Assembly: GCA_964401385.1 (NCBI GenBank)
Contig: CAYNYF010000019.1
Coordinates: 1-53,803 of the forward strand
Origin: CAYNYF01 sp964401385
GTDB taxonomy: Bacteria; Planctomycetota; Phycisphaerae; SM23-33
DNA length: 53,803 nt
Direction of reading: 5' to 3'
Made by a program: the position numbers and the translations under genes. Of this stretch, positions 25,176 to 33,596 are shown piece after piece (position 1 is the first letter of the stretch; each line of letters begins with the position of its first letter). The notes below the pieces were generated by a model that had not been told where the DNA came from, did not search any database, and saw only the letters and a list, made by a program, of their open reading frames with translations.

Positions 25176-28100
25176 TCAGACGGCCGGCTTCAGCACGGAC
25201 AGATCGGCCGGTTCCAGGATGTCCACGTAATCGTCCAGCTCAAGGCGGACTCTGGCGGCCCTGCCGCGGCGGCTCGCCCGGCGCCAGTCGTTGAGTCCGG
25301 ACTCGTCAGCGGACCTGCCGGACGCTCGGTCCGCTCCGGCCGGCTGGGCCACCACGTCCAGGTCGGCGGCCGAAAGCTTGATGCGCCCGGGCACGGCCGA
25401 GGGCGCTGCGGCGCTGGTCGAAGCGACGCCCGCGGCGAGGCTGCTGCCGCCGACGCCCGCCCCGCCCATTGCCGGCGGGCCGGTGAGAGTCTCGGACAGC
25501 CCGCCCATGGCCGCGGCCACCGTCTGGCTGTAATGGTCCGCCCAGATGGTGTAGTCGCCGCCATCCACGGTGCCGTCGCCGTTGAAGTCGCCGGTGGTGT
25601 AGTCGGTCGCGGGGTGGCCGTAGTTATCGGCCCAGATGGTGTAGTCGCCGCCGTCCACGACGTTGTTGCTGCTGGCGTCGCCGGGAAGAACCTTGAAGCC
25701 GAAGACGAAGTCGGCGCCGGCCAGGCCGTTGCCGGACGGATACGTGCTGACCTCGTCAACCCACTCGCCGTCCAGGGCGTTGAGCCCCAGGTCCCGAACC
25801 GTATCGGACAGATCGATCGTCAGCACGTCGGTGTCGATCCTGTTCACGAGCGTCCAGGTGGCGGTGTAGGTGGCCCCGTTGTAGTTGAAGCCGCTGAAGG
25901 CGTACACGCCGGCGGTGGTGCCGGTCAGCGTCATGTCCGCCTGGGTGACGGTCACGTCCTCGCTGAAGACGATCTCGATCTGGTCGATCGTGGACCAGCC
26001 CAGCGGACCATCCTGGGCGCTGGAGCCGACCGGGATCGAATAATCCGGAACCGACCAGACCGTGCCTTTCACCTGGACGTCCGTCACCGTCGGAGCCACC
26101 AAGTCTCGCGTGGTCAGGACGAAGGCCATGTCCCAGGAGACGCCCAACGCTTCGATGGGCCAGCCGTTGGCATAGAAGTCGCCCGGGACGGGGTCGGTGG
26201 GATTGAAGATCCTCACTGCGTCGTCGGGGGCGGGCGAGGCTGGATCCCGCGGGCGGGTCTTCCAACCCCACGGCTGCGCCGGCACGCCCGCCGGGTACTC
26301 GGCCGCGATGCTGATCCAGTAGATGTTCTCGTCGGGCTCCTGCCAGAACCACTCGTCCTCAAGCAGGTCCTGCTCGAAGTAGAAGGTCGCCTCCGGCGCG
26401 GCCATGGGATCTCGCGGATCGAAATCCCAGCCGACGAAGTCCCACGTGTAATTGCTGCAGGTCACTTCCCAGATCATCTTGCCGGGATGGCTGAACGGCA
26501 CGCCCGGCACGCCCACGCCGGCGGGCACGTCGGTCCAGATGCCCAGGTGGAAAGCCGACGGCATGGTCGGCGGGTCCGGCTCGGACCAGCCCTGGAACGA
26601 ACCCCACCAGTGCACGTCCGTGACCGGATCCGCGGTGGTGCAGAGCCAGTCGTCGGCCACGATCTGGTTGCTGCCGTAGACGGAATACTCATCCCAGCCG
26701 TTGTAGCCGTCGTCCGGTATGTACTGCTCCGGCGGCTGCGACCACTTCTCGCCCGGGCCGATGATCTTGAAGGCCAGGTCGATCGACTCGTACTTCATGG
26801 GGTGGCCCGGCGGATACCGCAGCTCCTTCCACAGCGCGTCTGGCGGCACCGGCTCGCGACCTTGGTAGTAAACCGCATCGTCGTTCCAGTGGTCCAGGGA
26901 GGTCTTCCACCCGAAGTAGGCCGTCGAGTCATCGTAGTGGGCCTGGACGTCGAGCCAGTAGATCTCGGGGTCGTCCGGCTTGCCCATTTGGATGAACTCG
27001 CCGGGGGCCAGATCGAAGGCGTAGATCCAGCAGAGGGTGTCGCCCAGGGGCTGGTACTCGCCGGTGATCGGATCGTACCAGCCCTCGTCCAGGTCCGTGG
27101 CGTACTTGCTCACGGTGTAGGAGCCCGCATCGAAGTCGCGGAGCCACAGGATGTCGCCGGGCATGCTGTAGCCGGTCGGGCTCTGCTCGGCGGGGACGTC
27201 GCTGTGGATGCTCAGGGTGAAGGTGACGCCGGCCGGACCCATGATCGGCAGGCGGTCGTGGAGCCACGATCCCCAGACGATGATCTGATCGATCTCGCCG
27301 ACCTGGGTGCACATCCAGTCGTCGGCCAGCACGATCGACTCCGGACCGTTGTCGGAGGCGTTGACGTCCATGCCGGTCGGCGCCAGGTCGGGCTTCTGGA
27401 GCCACTTGTCCGGCTCGGTGGTGATGGCGAAGGCCAGATCGATGCTCTTGCCCTCGAAGGGATGGCCCTTCGGGTAGCGCAGCTCCCGCCAGTCCTGAGT
27501 GACCGGCGTGACGTGCGGGTCGCCGTCGAAGGTGTTCACGTCGACAAACACGGCGTCGTCGTTGAAGGCATCCAGGGACGTCTTCCAGCCGAAGCCGGCC
27601 GGCCAGTTGTGGACCAGCATCGACAGGTCCATAAAGTCCACGAGGCCGTCGCCGCTGAGGTCGAAGCTGTGGTGCACGCCCAGCCAGTAGATGTTGCCCT
27701 CTTCCTGGTTGAAGGCCTCCACCGGCTCGATCTCGAAGGTGTACTGCCAGACCACGTGGTCCTGCCCGATGATCCTGTCCTGATTGGGATCGTAGAACTG
27801 CTCCCAGACGTCCCAGGCGTAGACCTGCTCGACGGTCGGCGTCAGATACGCATCCCACAGCAGCTCGCCCGGCGTGCTCCAGCCGTTCGGGCCGACGGGG
27901 ACGTCGGAGTAGAGCGCCAGGCTGAACGAGGGCAGCACACCCGGCTCCATCAGGTGCCTGTCATCCAGGTAGGACGACCAGAACGTGATCTCGGTGATCA
28001 GACCGCTCTCGGTGCAGCGGAAGTCGTCGGCCAGGAACTTCTCGTAGTAGACGGTACCGTCCGGATCCACCGAGAAGGGCCCCGCCAGCACGTCCATGCC

Positions 28101-31019
28101 CGTGTCCTCGAGGTTCGGCTCCTGCCGCCACTTCTCCACGCCCTCGGTGGTGGTCAGCTCGAAGGCCAGGTCCCAGGAGACGCCCAACTCTTCGATGGGC
28201 TCGCCGTCGCCGTAGAGGAGGCCCGGTGAGGGCCGGGTCGGATCGAAGATCCGCACGGCGTCGTCGGGGGCGGGCGAGGACGCATCCCGCGGGCGCGTCT
28301 TCCAGCCCCACGGATACCGTGGACTGGCAGGCCCCTGCGGATACACCGCCGCAATGCTGATCCAGTAGATGTTCTCCCCGTCGGGCTCGGTTCCGGCCTC
28401 TCCCTGGTAGAAGTACTCTTCCGGATACAGGATCTGGTTGAACTGGAAAGTGGCCTCATACGTCCCGGTGAGGGGGTCAAAGTCCCACCCCACCCACTGG
28501 GAAACGAAGTTGGTGCAGTTCATCTCCCAGACCACCTGTCCGGGATGGCTGAAGGAGGCCGGCTCGGCGGGGTCGGCGGGCACGTCCGTCCACATGGTGA
28601 TGTAGAAGCTGGAGGGGATCTCCGGCGGCAGGTCGGCGTAGTCCCAGCCGATGTAGGAGCCCCACCAGTGGATGTCGGTCACGGGCGCGTCGGTGGTGCA
28701 GACCCAGTCGTCGGCCGCGATCTGCTGACCGCCGTAGACCGAATACTCATTCCACCCGTAGTAAACGTTCTCCGGCTGCGCCGGCTCAGGATACTGCTCC
28801 CACTTGGGGAAGGTCACGGCCTCGTCGATGAAGACCTCGTGGTCTTCGACCTCACCGTCGGCGGCCGGGCCCGTCGGGGGCAAGCCGCCTTTGCCGCTGA
28901 TGCGGAATCGGGCGAAGGTCTGCCCGATCGCGGCATCGACCGGCGGAGTCACGGCGATCGCGTGGACCCCGTCGCCCAGGAGGCCGGTGAAGACCTGCTC
29001 GCCCGCGTCCAGCCAGCTCTGGTTGCCGTTCCAATCGACCCAGGCCTCGACCACGCCGCCTCCGCCGCTGACCTGAAGGGTGATGCCGGCCGGCTGGCCC
29101 TGGACGAGGACCGGTATCGACACGCCGTCCTCGTCGTCGTTGCCGTCATTGTCATCGCCGAGGGCGTTCGGGTCGGGCTGGCCGTCATTTTCCGCGTCGG
29201 GGTTGTCGTTCGCATCACCCAGCCACGGCCCGCCAATGACGTGGTTGGCGCCGTTATTGCCCGACAGCGTGGGATAGCCCGCAGCAACCGCCGAGTCCGG
29301 CGCGTCGCCCCAGTCCTTCTCCGGGGCCTCGATGACCACTTCGTGGTCCTCGACCTCACCGTCGTAGGCCGGGCCCTCGGGCCGCAGCGGGCCGGTCGTG
29401 TTGATACGGGCACGGAGGAAGGTCTGCCCGACCACAGAGCCCAGCGGCGCCGTCACGGGGATCACGTGGGGCCCGTCGGGCAGCAGGCCGGAGAAGACCT
29501 GCTCGCCCGCGTCCAGCCAGCTCTGGTTGCCGTTCCAGTCGATCCACATGTCCAGCCAGCCGCCCCCGCCGTTGACCTCCACCTGAATGTTCGCCGTCAC
29601 GCCCTGGACGAGGACCGGTATCGACACGCCGTCCTCGTCGTCGTTGCCGTCATTGTCATCGCCGAGGGCGTTCGGGTCGGGCTGGCCGTCATTTTCCGCG
29701 TCGGGGTTGTCGTTCGCATCACCCAGCCACGGGCCGGCAATGATGTGGCTGGCGCCGTTGTGGATCGCCAGCGTGGGATAGCCCAGGGCGCCGACGGCAT
29801 CCGGCGCATCGCCCCAGTCCAGCTCCTCCGGCTCAACCGGCTCGCTCCAGGCCGTCAGGCCGTCGACGTCGTCCTGGAGCGGCGCGTCCAGCAGCGGGAA
29901 GCTGAAGCCCATCAGGTAGGACCCGTAAATCATCCTCGGGTCGAGCCCGCCGGATTCGTCCGCATTCGGAGTGACCACGTCGTCGTCATCCACGCTGAAC
30001 AGCAGGGTCAGGAAGGCCGCCCCCGCCGCATCGGTCGTCCACGCCAGCTCGAAGGCGTCGATGTCCGTGTCCTCGTGCAGGCCGAGGTGAATCTGCTCGT
30101 CGATCACCTGGACGGACCCGCCGCCGAATGGATTCACCTCGTAGATGCCGCCCGGGTCCAGGCCCAGGTTCGCCTCGTGGTCGGGGCTGAACAGCCAGTA
30201 CGGGCAGACGCCCTGATCCACGACGATGTCCAGGGAGTCTACGTCGTCATCATCGCGCTGCGCAAGGTCAGGATTGGGTGCAAGGCTCTGATGGACGGTC
30301 GCCTCGTCGGCGACACCGTAGGTCCCGATGACGGTGTACCTCCCCGGCCCGATGTTCATCAGGTTCAGGCCGACGATCTCGTCCTGGCCAGCGGTGGTCC
30401 CGTAGACCAGGCCGGCAGGCGAAGGCCTGATGACGGGCACGTCGCCGACCGGCCAGCCGGGCCCCGTGTCGTCGTCGAAAGAAACCATCAGGAAATCCGG
30501 CGAGAAAACGCACGCCGACGTGAATAGGTCGGCAGGCAGCGGGTCCGGCAGCGGCCGATCGGGCGGGACCCATTGTTGCAGCGGGATGTCGACCTGGTCG
30601 TGGCCGTCCAGGTCGAAGTACTCATAGTAGTTCTGTGGCCCGCCCTCGCCCACCGGCACTCTTGTGGCCGGCGGCAGGAAGGGGTCCGGCGGGTCGGGCC
30701 ACGGATCCCAGCCGAAGATGAACTGGTCATCCTTGAAGCCGTCGCGCCCGCCATGCACCTGCGGCGGGGTCACCGGGGGCCCCTGCCACTGGTACACGTC
30801 GCCCGGATCGAACCCCTCGTCGCCGTCGACGTTCGGATCGCTCAGCTCGGTGTCCGAGCCGATGTCGACGGAGAACTCGAAGAAGTAGGGGCTTTGCGCC
30901 GCCGCGGGGATTAGGTCGTCCAGCTCTGCACCGACGACCTGGGCGCTCAGCAGCAGCCGGGGCTCAAGAGGCTCAAGGGAAGGACAGACGTTCCAATCGG
31001 CAGGCTTGCGTCGGGCCAT
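25176..31019 (-). CDS. Giant secreted LEPR-XLL protein with GEVED repeats and C-terminal dockerin
   Basis: 1947 residues. The N-terminus MARRKPADWN... contains LEPLEPRLLLSA, the planctomycete LEPR-XLL signal region. Two GEVED-type repeats lie about residues 400-563 and 570-730 (WGDAPDS ... DGEVEDHEV). Four copies of a longer repeat starting KW.Q.P (about 740-1640) follow, each with a DDW.CT...T.I..WGS core; I recall these as a DUF7901-type unit. An Ig-like segment (IEIVFSEDVTVTQADM) comes next, then a type I dockerin (about 1760-1815) with two DGGDYTIWAD calcium loops. A further EF-like loop, DLSGDGLVDFMDLSML, sits inside the second KW repeat. ATG 31019 has AAAGGAG. A surface role is inferred. 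Confidence 0.88.
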   Translation of the reverse strand: MARRKPADWNVCPSLEPLEPRLLLSAQVVGAELDDLIPAAAQSPYFFEFSVDIGSDTELSDPNVDGDEGFDPGDVYQWQGPPVTPPQVHGGRDGFKDDQFIFGWDPWPDPPDPFLPPATRVPVGEGGPQNYYEYFDLDGHDQVDIPLQQWVPPDRPLPDPLPADLFTSACVFSPDFLMVSFDDDTGPGWPVGDVPVIRPSPAGLVYGTTAGQDEIVGLNLMNIGPGRYTVIGTYGVADEATVHQSLAPNPDLAQRDDDDVDSLDIVVDQGVCPYWLFSPDHEANLGLDPGGIYEVNPFGGGSVQVIDEQIHLGLHEDTDIDAFELAWTTDAAGAAFLTLLFSVDDDDVVTPNADESGGLDPRMIYGSYLMGFSFPLLDAPLQDDVDGLTAWSEPVEPEELDWGDAPDAVGALGYPTLAIHNGASHIIAGPWLGDANDNPDAENDGQPDPNALGDDNDGNDDEDGVSIPVLVQGVTANIQVEVNGGGGWLDMWIDWNGNQSWLDAGEQVFSGLLPDGPHVIPVTAPLGSVVGQTFLRARINTTGPLRPEGPAYDGEVEDHEVVIEAPEKDWGDAPDSAVAAGYPTLSGNNGANHVIGGPWLGDANDNPDAENDGQPDPNALGDDNDGNDDEDGVSIPVLVQGQPAGITLQVSGGGGVVEAWVDWNGNQSWLDAGEQVFTGLLGDGVHAIAVTPPVDAAIGQTFARFRISGKGGLPPTGPAADGEVEDHEVFIDEAVTFPKWEQYPEPAQPENVYYGWNEYSVYGGQQIAADDWVCTTDAPVTDIHWWGSYIGWDYADLPPEIPSSFYITMWTDVPADPAEPASFSHPGQVVWEMNCTNFVSQWVGWDFDPLTGTYEATFQFNQILYPEEYFYQGEAGTEPDGENIYWISIAAVYPQGPASPRYPWGWKTRPRDASSPAPDDAVRIFDPTRPSPGLLYGDGEPIEELGVSWDLAFELTTTEGVEKWRQEPNLEDTGMDVLAGPFSVDPDGTVYYEKFLADDFRCTESGLITEITFWSSYLDDRHLMEPGVLPSFSLALYSDVPVGPNGWSTPGELLWDAYLTPTVEQVYAWDVWEQFYDPNQDRIIGQDHVVWQYTFEIEPVEAFNQEEGNIYWLGVHHSFDLSGDGLVDFMDLSMLVHNWPAGFGWKTSLDAFNDDAVFVDVNTFDGDPHVTPVTQDWRELRYPKGHPFEGKSIDLAFAITTEPDKWLQKPDLAPTGMDVNASDNGPESIVLADDWMCTQVGEIDQIIVWGSWLHDRLPIMGPAGVTFTLSIHSDVPAEQSPTGYSMPGDILWLRDFDAGSYTVSKYATDLDEGWYDPITGEYQPLGDTLCWIYAFDLAPGEFIQMGKPDDPEIYWLDVQAHYDDSTAYFGWKTSLDHWNDDAVYYQGREPVPPDALWKELRYPPGHPMKYESIDLAFKIIGPGEKWSQPPEQYIPDDGYNGWDEYSVYGSNQIVADDWLCTTADPVTDVHWWGSFQGWSEPDPPTMPSAFHLGIWTDVPAGVGVPGVPFSHPGKMIWEVTCSNYTWDFVGWDFDPRDPMAAPEATFYFEQDLLEDEWFWQEPDENIYWISIAAEYPAGVPAQPWGWKTRPRDPASPAPDDAVRIFNPTDPVPGDFYANGWPIEALGVSWDMAFVLTTRDLVAPTVTDVQVKGTVWSVPDYSIPVGSSAQDGPLGWSTIDQIEIVFSEDVTVTQADMTLTGTTAGVYAFSGFNYNGATYTATWTLVNRIDTDVLTIDLSDTVRDLGLNALDGEWVDEVSTYPSGNGLAGADFVFGFKVLPGDASSNNVVDGGDYTIWADNYGHPATDYTTGDFNGDGTVDGGDYTIWADHYSQTVAAAMGGLSETLTGPPAMGGAGVGGSSLAAGVASTSAAAPSAVPGRIKLSAADLDVVAQPAGADRASGRSADESGLNDWRRASRRGRAARVRLELDDYVDILEPADLSVLKPAV
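29097..29228. repeat. 132-bp direct repeat within the giant gene, copy 1
   Basis: This stretch is base-for-base identical to 29601-29732. Both encode the acidic DGQPDPNALGDDNDGNDDED portion of a GEVED repeat. Identity at silent positions points to recent duplication or gene conversion. Confidence 0.85.
29601..29732. repeat. 132-bp direct repeat within the giant gene, copy 2
   Basis: Identical to 29097-29228, offset by 504 bp (168 codons), which equals one GEVED repeat period. Confidence 0.85.
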
Positions 31020-31413
31020 TGCAACGCTCCTTTGCTGAGATGTAGTTTACGTCCTCCGCTGCACCAAGCCCACGAGCACAAAGAGGTGCGTTCGCCGTAC
31101 AGGCCGAATCGCCCACTTGGGCCGAGGCATTGTACCATCGATCCCCGTTTTGTAAAGCCTTAAATCGCTGGGAATCACTCAAGTGAAGCTATCGCAAATA
31201 TTTCGGTGACACCATATTTTCCCCACCCAACCCGACCCAGGCCCGTGTGCCGCACGGGCTGCCCGGAAGCCCCGACCCCGAGCCGTGGCGAGGCGGACTT
31301 TCCTGGTGGTTCGACCCGGCAAGAGAGCCCGTCCGTGCCAGGAAAACGCGAATGCCCGCGGCGGGGGCAATTGCGGCCTCCGGGCTCGTCGCGGGCCTCC
31401 CCCGCCGGCGCCG
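31020..31413. other. Intergenic region upstream of the giant gene
   Basis: 394 bp without a gene. It contains the promoter at 31130-31157 and a small perfect hairpin GCCCGTG/CACGGGC (31241-31259) that could end transcription from the radical SAM gene. The part from 31020 to 31215 is AT-richer than average. No RNA gene was recognised. Confidence 0.5.
31130..31157 (-). promoter_or_regulatory. Sigma-70 type promoter for the giant LEPR-XLL gene
   Basis: On the minus strand TTTACA (31157-31152), a 16-bp spacer and TACAAT (31135-31130) match consensus at five of six positions each. Transcription would start about 105 nt upstream of the ATG at 31019. Confidence 0.6.
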
Positions 31414-32640
31414 TCACGCCTTCCGCTCGGCGAAGGCCTGCTTGGACGAGAAGATGCCGGGGATCTTTGCGCCGCAGAAGCCGCACTTCCCCTCGGCCGT
31501 GATGTGATTCTCGCGGACGAGGTAGCCGATCCGCTTGATCAGCAGCTTGCCGCATTTATGGCAGTTGGTATTGGCGGCCGGGTGGAAAGGCACGTTGCCG
31601 ATGTAGACGTAGTGGATGCCGGCCGACTGGGCGATCTTGCGGGCACGCTCGAGGGTCTTGATCGGAGTGGGCGGCAGGTTCTTCAGGCGGTACATGGGCC
31701 TGAACCGCGAGAAGTGCATGGGCACGTCCGGGCCGAGGTTGTCCATGATCCACTTTGCCATGCCCTTTATCTCGGCGTCGCTGTCGTTGAGCGTGGGCAC
31801 GACCAGCACCACGATCTCCAGGTGGATGCCGATCTTCCTGCACAGCTTGAGGGTGTCGAGCACCGGCTTGAGCCGCCCGCGGCAGACGTCGCGGTAGAAC
31901 TTCTCGCTGTAGGCCTTGAAGTCGACCTTGACGGCGGTGAGGTGCTGGCAGAGCCGGCGCATCGGCTCGGCACGGATAAAGCCGTCGGAGATCATGGCGC
32001 TGCCGACCCCGGCCGCCCGGGCCAGCCGGGCCGAGTCGTGGGCGTATTCATAGAAGACGGTCGGCTCGTTGTAGGTGAACGCCAGCGTGGGGACTTTTCG
32101 GTCCTCGGCCAGGGCCACCAGCCGCTCCGGCGGCAGGTCCGCGCTGGGGATCTGCTCCGGGCGCACCTGCGAGATTTCCCAGTTCTGACAGAACTTGCAC
32201 TCGAAGTTGCACCCGGCCGTGGCCACCGAGAAGGCGGTCGTCCCCGGCAGATAGTGATACAGCGGCTTCTTCTCGATGGGGTCGATGTGGGCCGAGCAGA
32301 TCTTGCCGTAGACCAGCGTCTTGTAGGTGCCCTTCTGGTTTTCGCGGACGCCGCACCAGCCGCGCTCGCCGTCGGCGACGTCGCAGAGCCGCGGGCACAG
32401 GCGACAGCGAACCTTCCCCTCGGGCAGCTTGCCGTAGAACATGGCCTCGTGGTCGGACAGGTTGCCCTTGACCCCGCCCGGAAGGATGGTCATGCCGGTC
32501 GCCGCGTCCTGCGCCTGGGCGTAGGGGCACGGGCCCGTCAGCGCCAGCGGTCCGGCCGCACATGCCGCCCCGGCGGCGGCCGCTCGCACGAGGAATTGCC
32601 GCCGGGAGATGCCGTCGTCTGCTGTGAGAGTGTCGGACAC
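31414..32640 (-). CDS. AmmeMemoRadiSam system radical SAM enzyme with Tat signal
   Basis: 408 residues. The radical SAM [4Fe-4S] motif is C144-x3-C148-x2-C151 (GCNFECKFCQNW). An upstream Cys set (C79, C82, C86, C96 in CRLCPRLCDVADGERGWC) is typical of this family, as are the YNEPTVFYEYAHD and FSRFRPMY blocks. It starts with a twin-arginine leader (SRRQFLVRAAAAGAACAAG), unusual for a SAM enzyme. A C-terminal ribbon with C360, C363, C386 and C389 could bind Zn or Fe. The GTG start at 32640 has GGAGG upstream and lies one base after the DUF362 stop. The substrate of AmmeMemoRadiSam systems is unknown. Confidence 0.92.
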   Translation of the reverse strand: MSDTLTADDGISRRQFLVRAAAAGAACAAGPLALTGPCPYAQAQDAATGMTILPGGVKGNLSDHEAMFYGKLPEGKVRCRLCPRLCDVADGERGWCGVRENQKGTYKTLVYGKICSAHIDPIEKKPLYHYLPGTTAFSVATAGCNFECKFCQNWEISQVRPEQIPSADLPPERLVALAEDRKVPTLAFTYNEPTVFYEYAHDSARLARAAGVGSAMISDGFIRAEPMRRLCQHLTAVKVDFKAYSEKFYRDVCRGRLKPVLDTLKLCRKIGIHLEIVVLVVPTLNDSDAEIKGMAKWIMDNLGPDVPMHFSRFRPMYRLKNLPPTPIKTLERARKIAQSAGIHYVYIGNVPFHPAANTNCHKCGKLLIKRIGYLVRENHITAEGKCGFCGAKIPGIFSSKQAFAERKA

Positions 32641-32641
32641 G

Positions 32642-33574
32642 TCAGACCTCCAGGATTTGAATGCTTTTCAGGTCGGCCACGCCCAGCCCTTTCTTGGCCG
32701 CCGTCGCCACGTGACTCGCCGGCCGGCCGTCGGCGGCAACGTCCTTCAGGCCCTTGGACCGGCGGTGCGTCTCCAGCAGGTCCAGCGCCACGGCGTCGAC
32801 GGCCACCGGGTCGGTCCCGACCAGCAGCGCCCCCATCGGCCAGACGCAATCGGCCCTCTCGGACGGGCCGCCGTGATACTGGGCGTAGGTGGCGTCCATG
32901 ACGATCAGACGGAGTTTGCCGCGGATCCACCGATGGGCCGCCGCGTCGGCGATGTAGGGGTCGCAGTTGTGGTCGTGATACTTGTTGGGATTGTGAATGG
33001 CGCCGAAGAAGTTCTTCAGCCCGCCGGAGAGCCCCGCCAGAGAGTGGTCCTTCAGGACCGCCGCGCTGATGAGGGCGGTGGCCCAGCGGGAGACGATCGC
33101 GCTGAACCGGCTGCCGATGGCCCCGCTGGTGGCGACCTCGGCCTCGTATCCGAAACGCGTCCCCTCGGCGCGGATCGAGTCGGTGCCGAAACAGCGCGGC
33201 TTCCCGCCTTCGGTGACGATTTCAAAGCCCGCCTTGCGAAGCTCGGCCGTGCTGCGGTCCCAGATGAGAATGTTCTCGGCCGGCACGCCGCAGGCGAGCA
33301 GGCACTCGGCGACGGTCGCGGCCACAACCGGATGCGTGTGGTGGCCGAGCGTGTTCACCTTGATCGCGACACGATCTTTCGCGGCGAACAGCCCCGCCCA
33401 GGCGGCCTTTGCCGGGTTCTTGCCTGTCAGGTGAGTCACGGCCGAGTCGAGCATCCGCCGGATGAGGCGGGCGTCCAGCCCGCGCGGCGGCTTGAGGCAC
33501 TTTCCCTCGCGGGCGATCACCACCCTGGCCGCGGCCGGCTTGGGAGTTCCACTTTGGGCTGCGTCGTCAGACAT
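32642..33574 (-). CDS. DUF362 domain protein in the AmmeMemoRadiSam operon
   Basis: 310 residues from ATG 33574 (MSDDAAQSGTPKP). The DUF362 core is recognised from VAIKVNTLGHHTHP, GVPAENILIWDRS, LKDHSLAGLSGGLKNFFGAIH and GTDPVAVDAVALDLL. DUF362 proteins often accompany radical SAM or ferredoxin proteins, and some carry a ferredoxin domain; this one has no Cys cluster. It has no signal peptide, unlike both neighbours. It lies 22 bp after the Memo-AMMECR1 stop and one base before the radical SAM start, indicating one operon. The start has no clear ribosome site. Its reaction is unknown. Confidence 0.87.
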   Translation of the reverse strand: MSDDAAQSGTPKPAAARVVIAREGKCLKPPRGLDARLIRRMLDSAVTHLTGKNPAKAAWAGLFAAKDRVAIKVNTLGHHTHPVVAATVAECLLACGVPAENILIWDRSTAELRKAGFEIVTEGGKPRCFGTDSIRAEGTRFGYEAEVATSGAIGSRFSAIVSRWATALISAAVLKDHSLAGLSGGLKNFFGAIHNPNKYHDHNCDPYIADAAAHRWIRGKLRLIVMDATYAQYHGGPSERADCVWPMGALLVGTDPVAVDAVALDLLETHRRSKGLKDVAADGRPASHVATAAKKGLGVADLKSIQILEV

Positions 33575-33596
33575 GGCTGGCACAAGTATTCGACGG

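Noticed and set aside
25053..28229. Plus-strand open frame of 1058 codons
   Set aside because: It lies antisense to the LEPR-XLL gene, has low-complexity Val/Arg/Gly/His composition typical of the shadow of a high-GC3 gene, and shows no domain.
28545..30527. Plus-strand open frame of 660 codons
   Set aside because: Shadow of the repeat part of the giant gene; its internal repeats simply mirror the GEVED repeats on the other strand.
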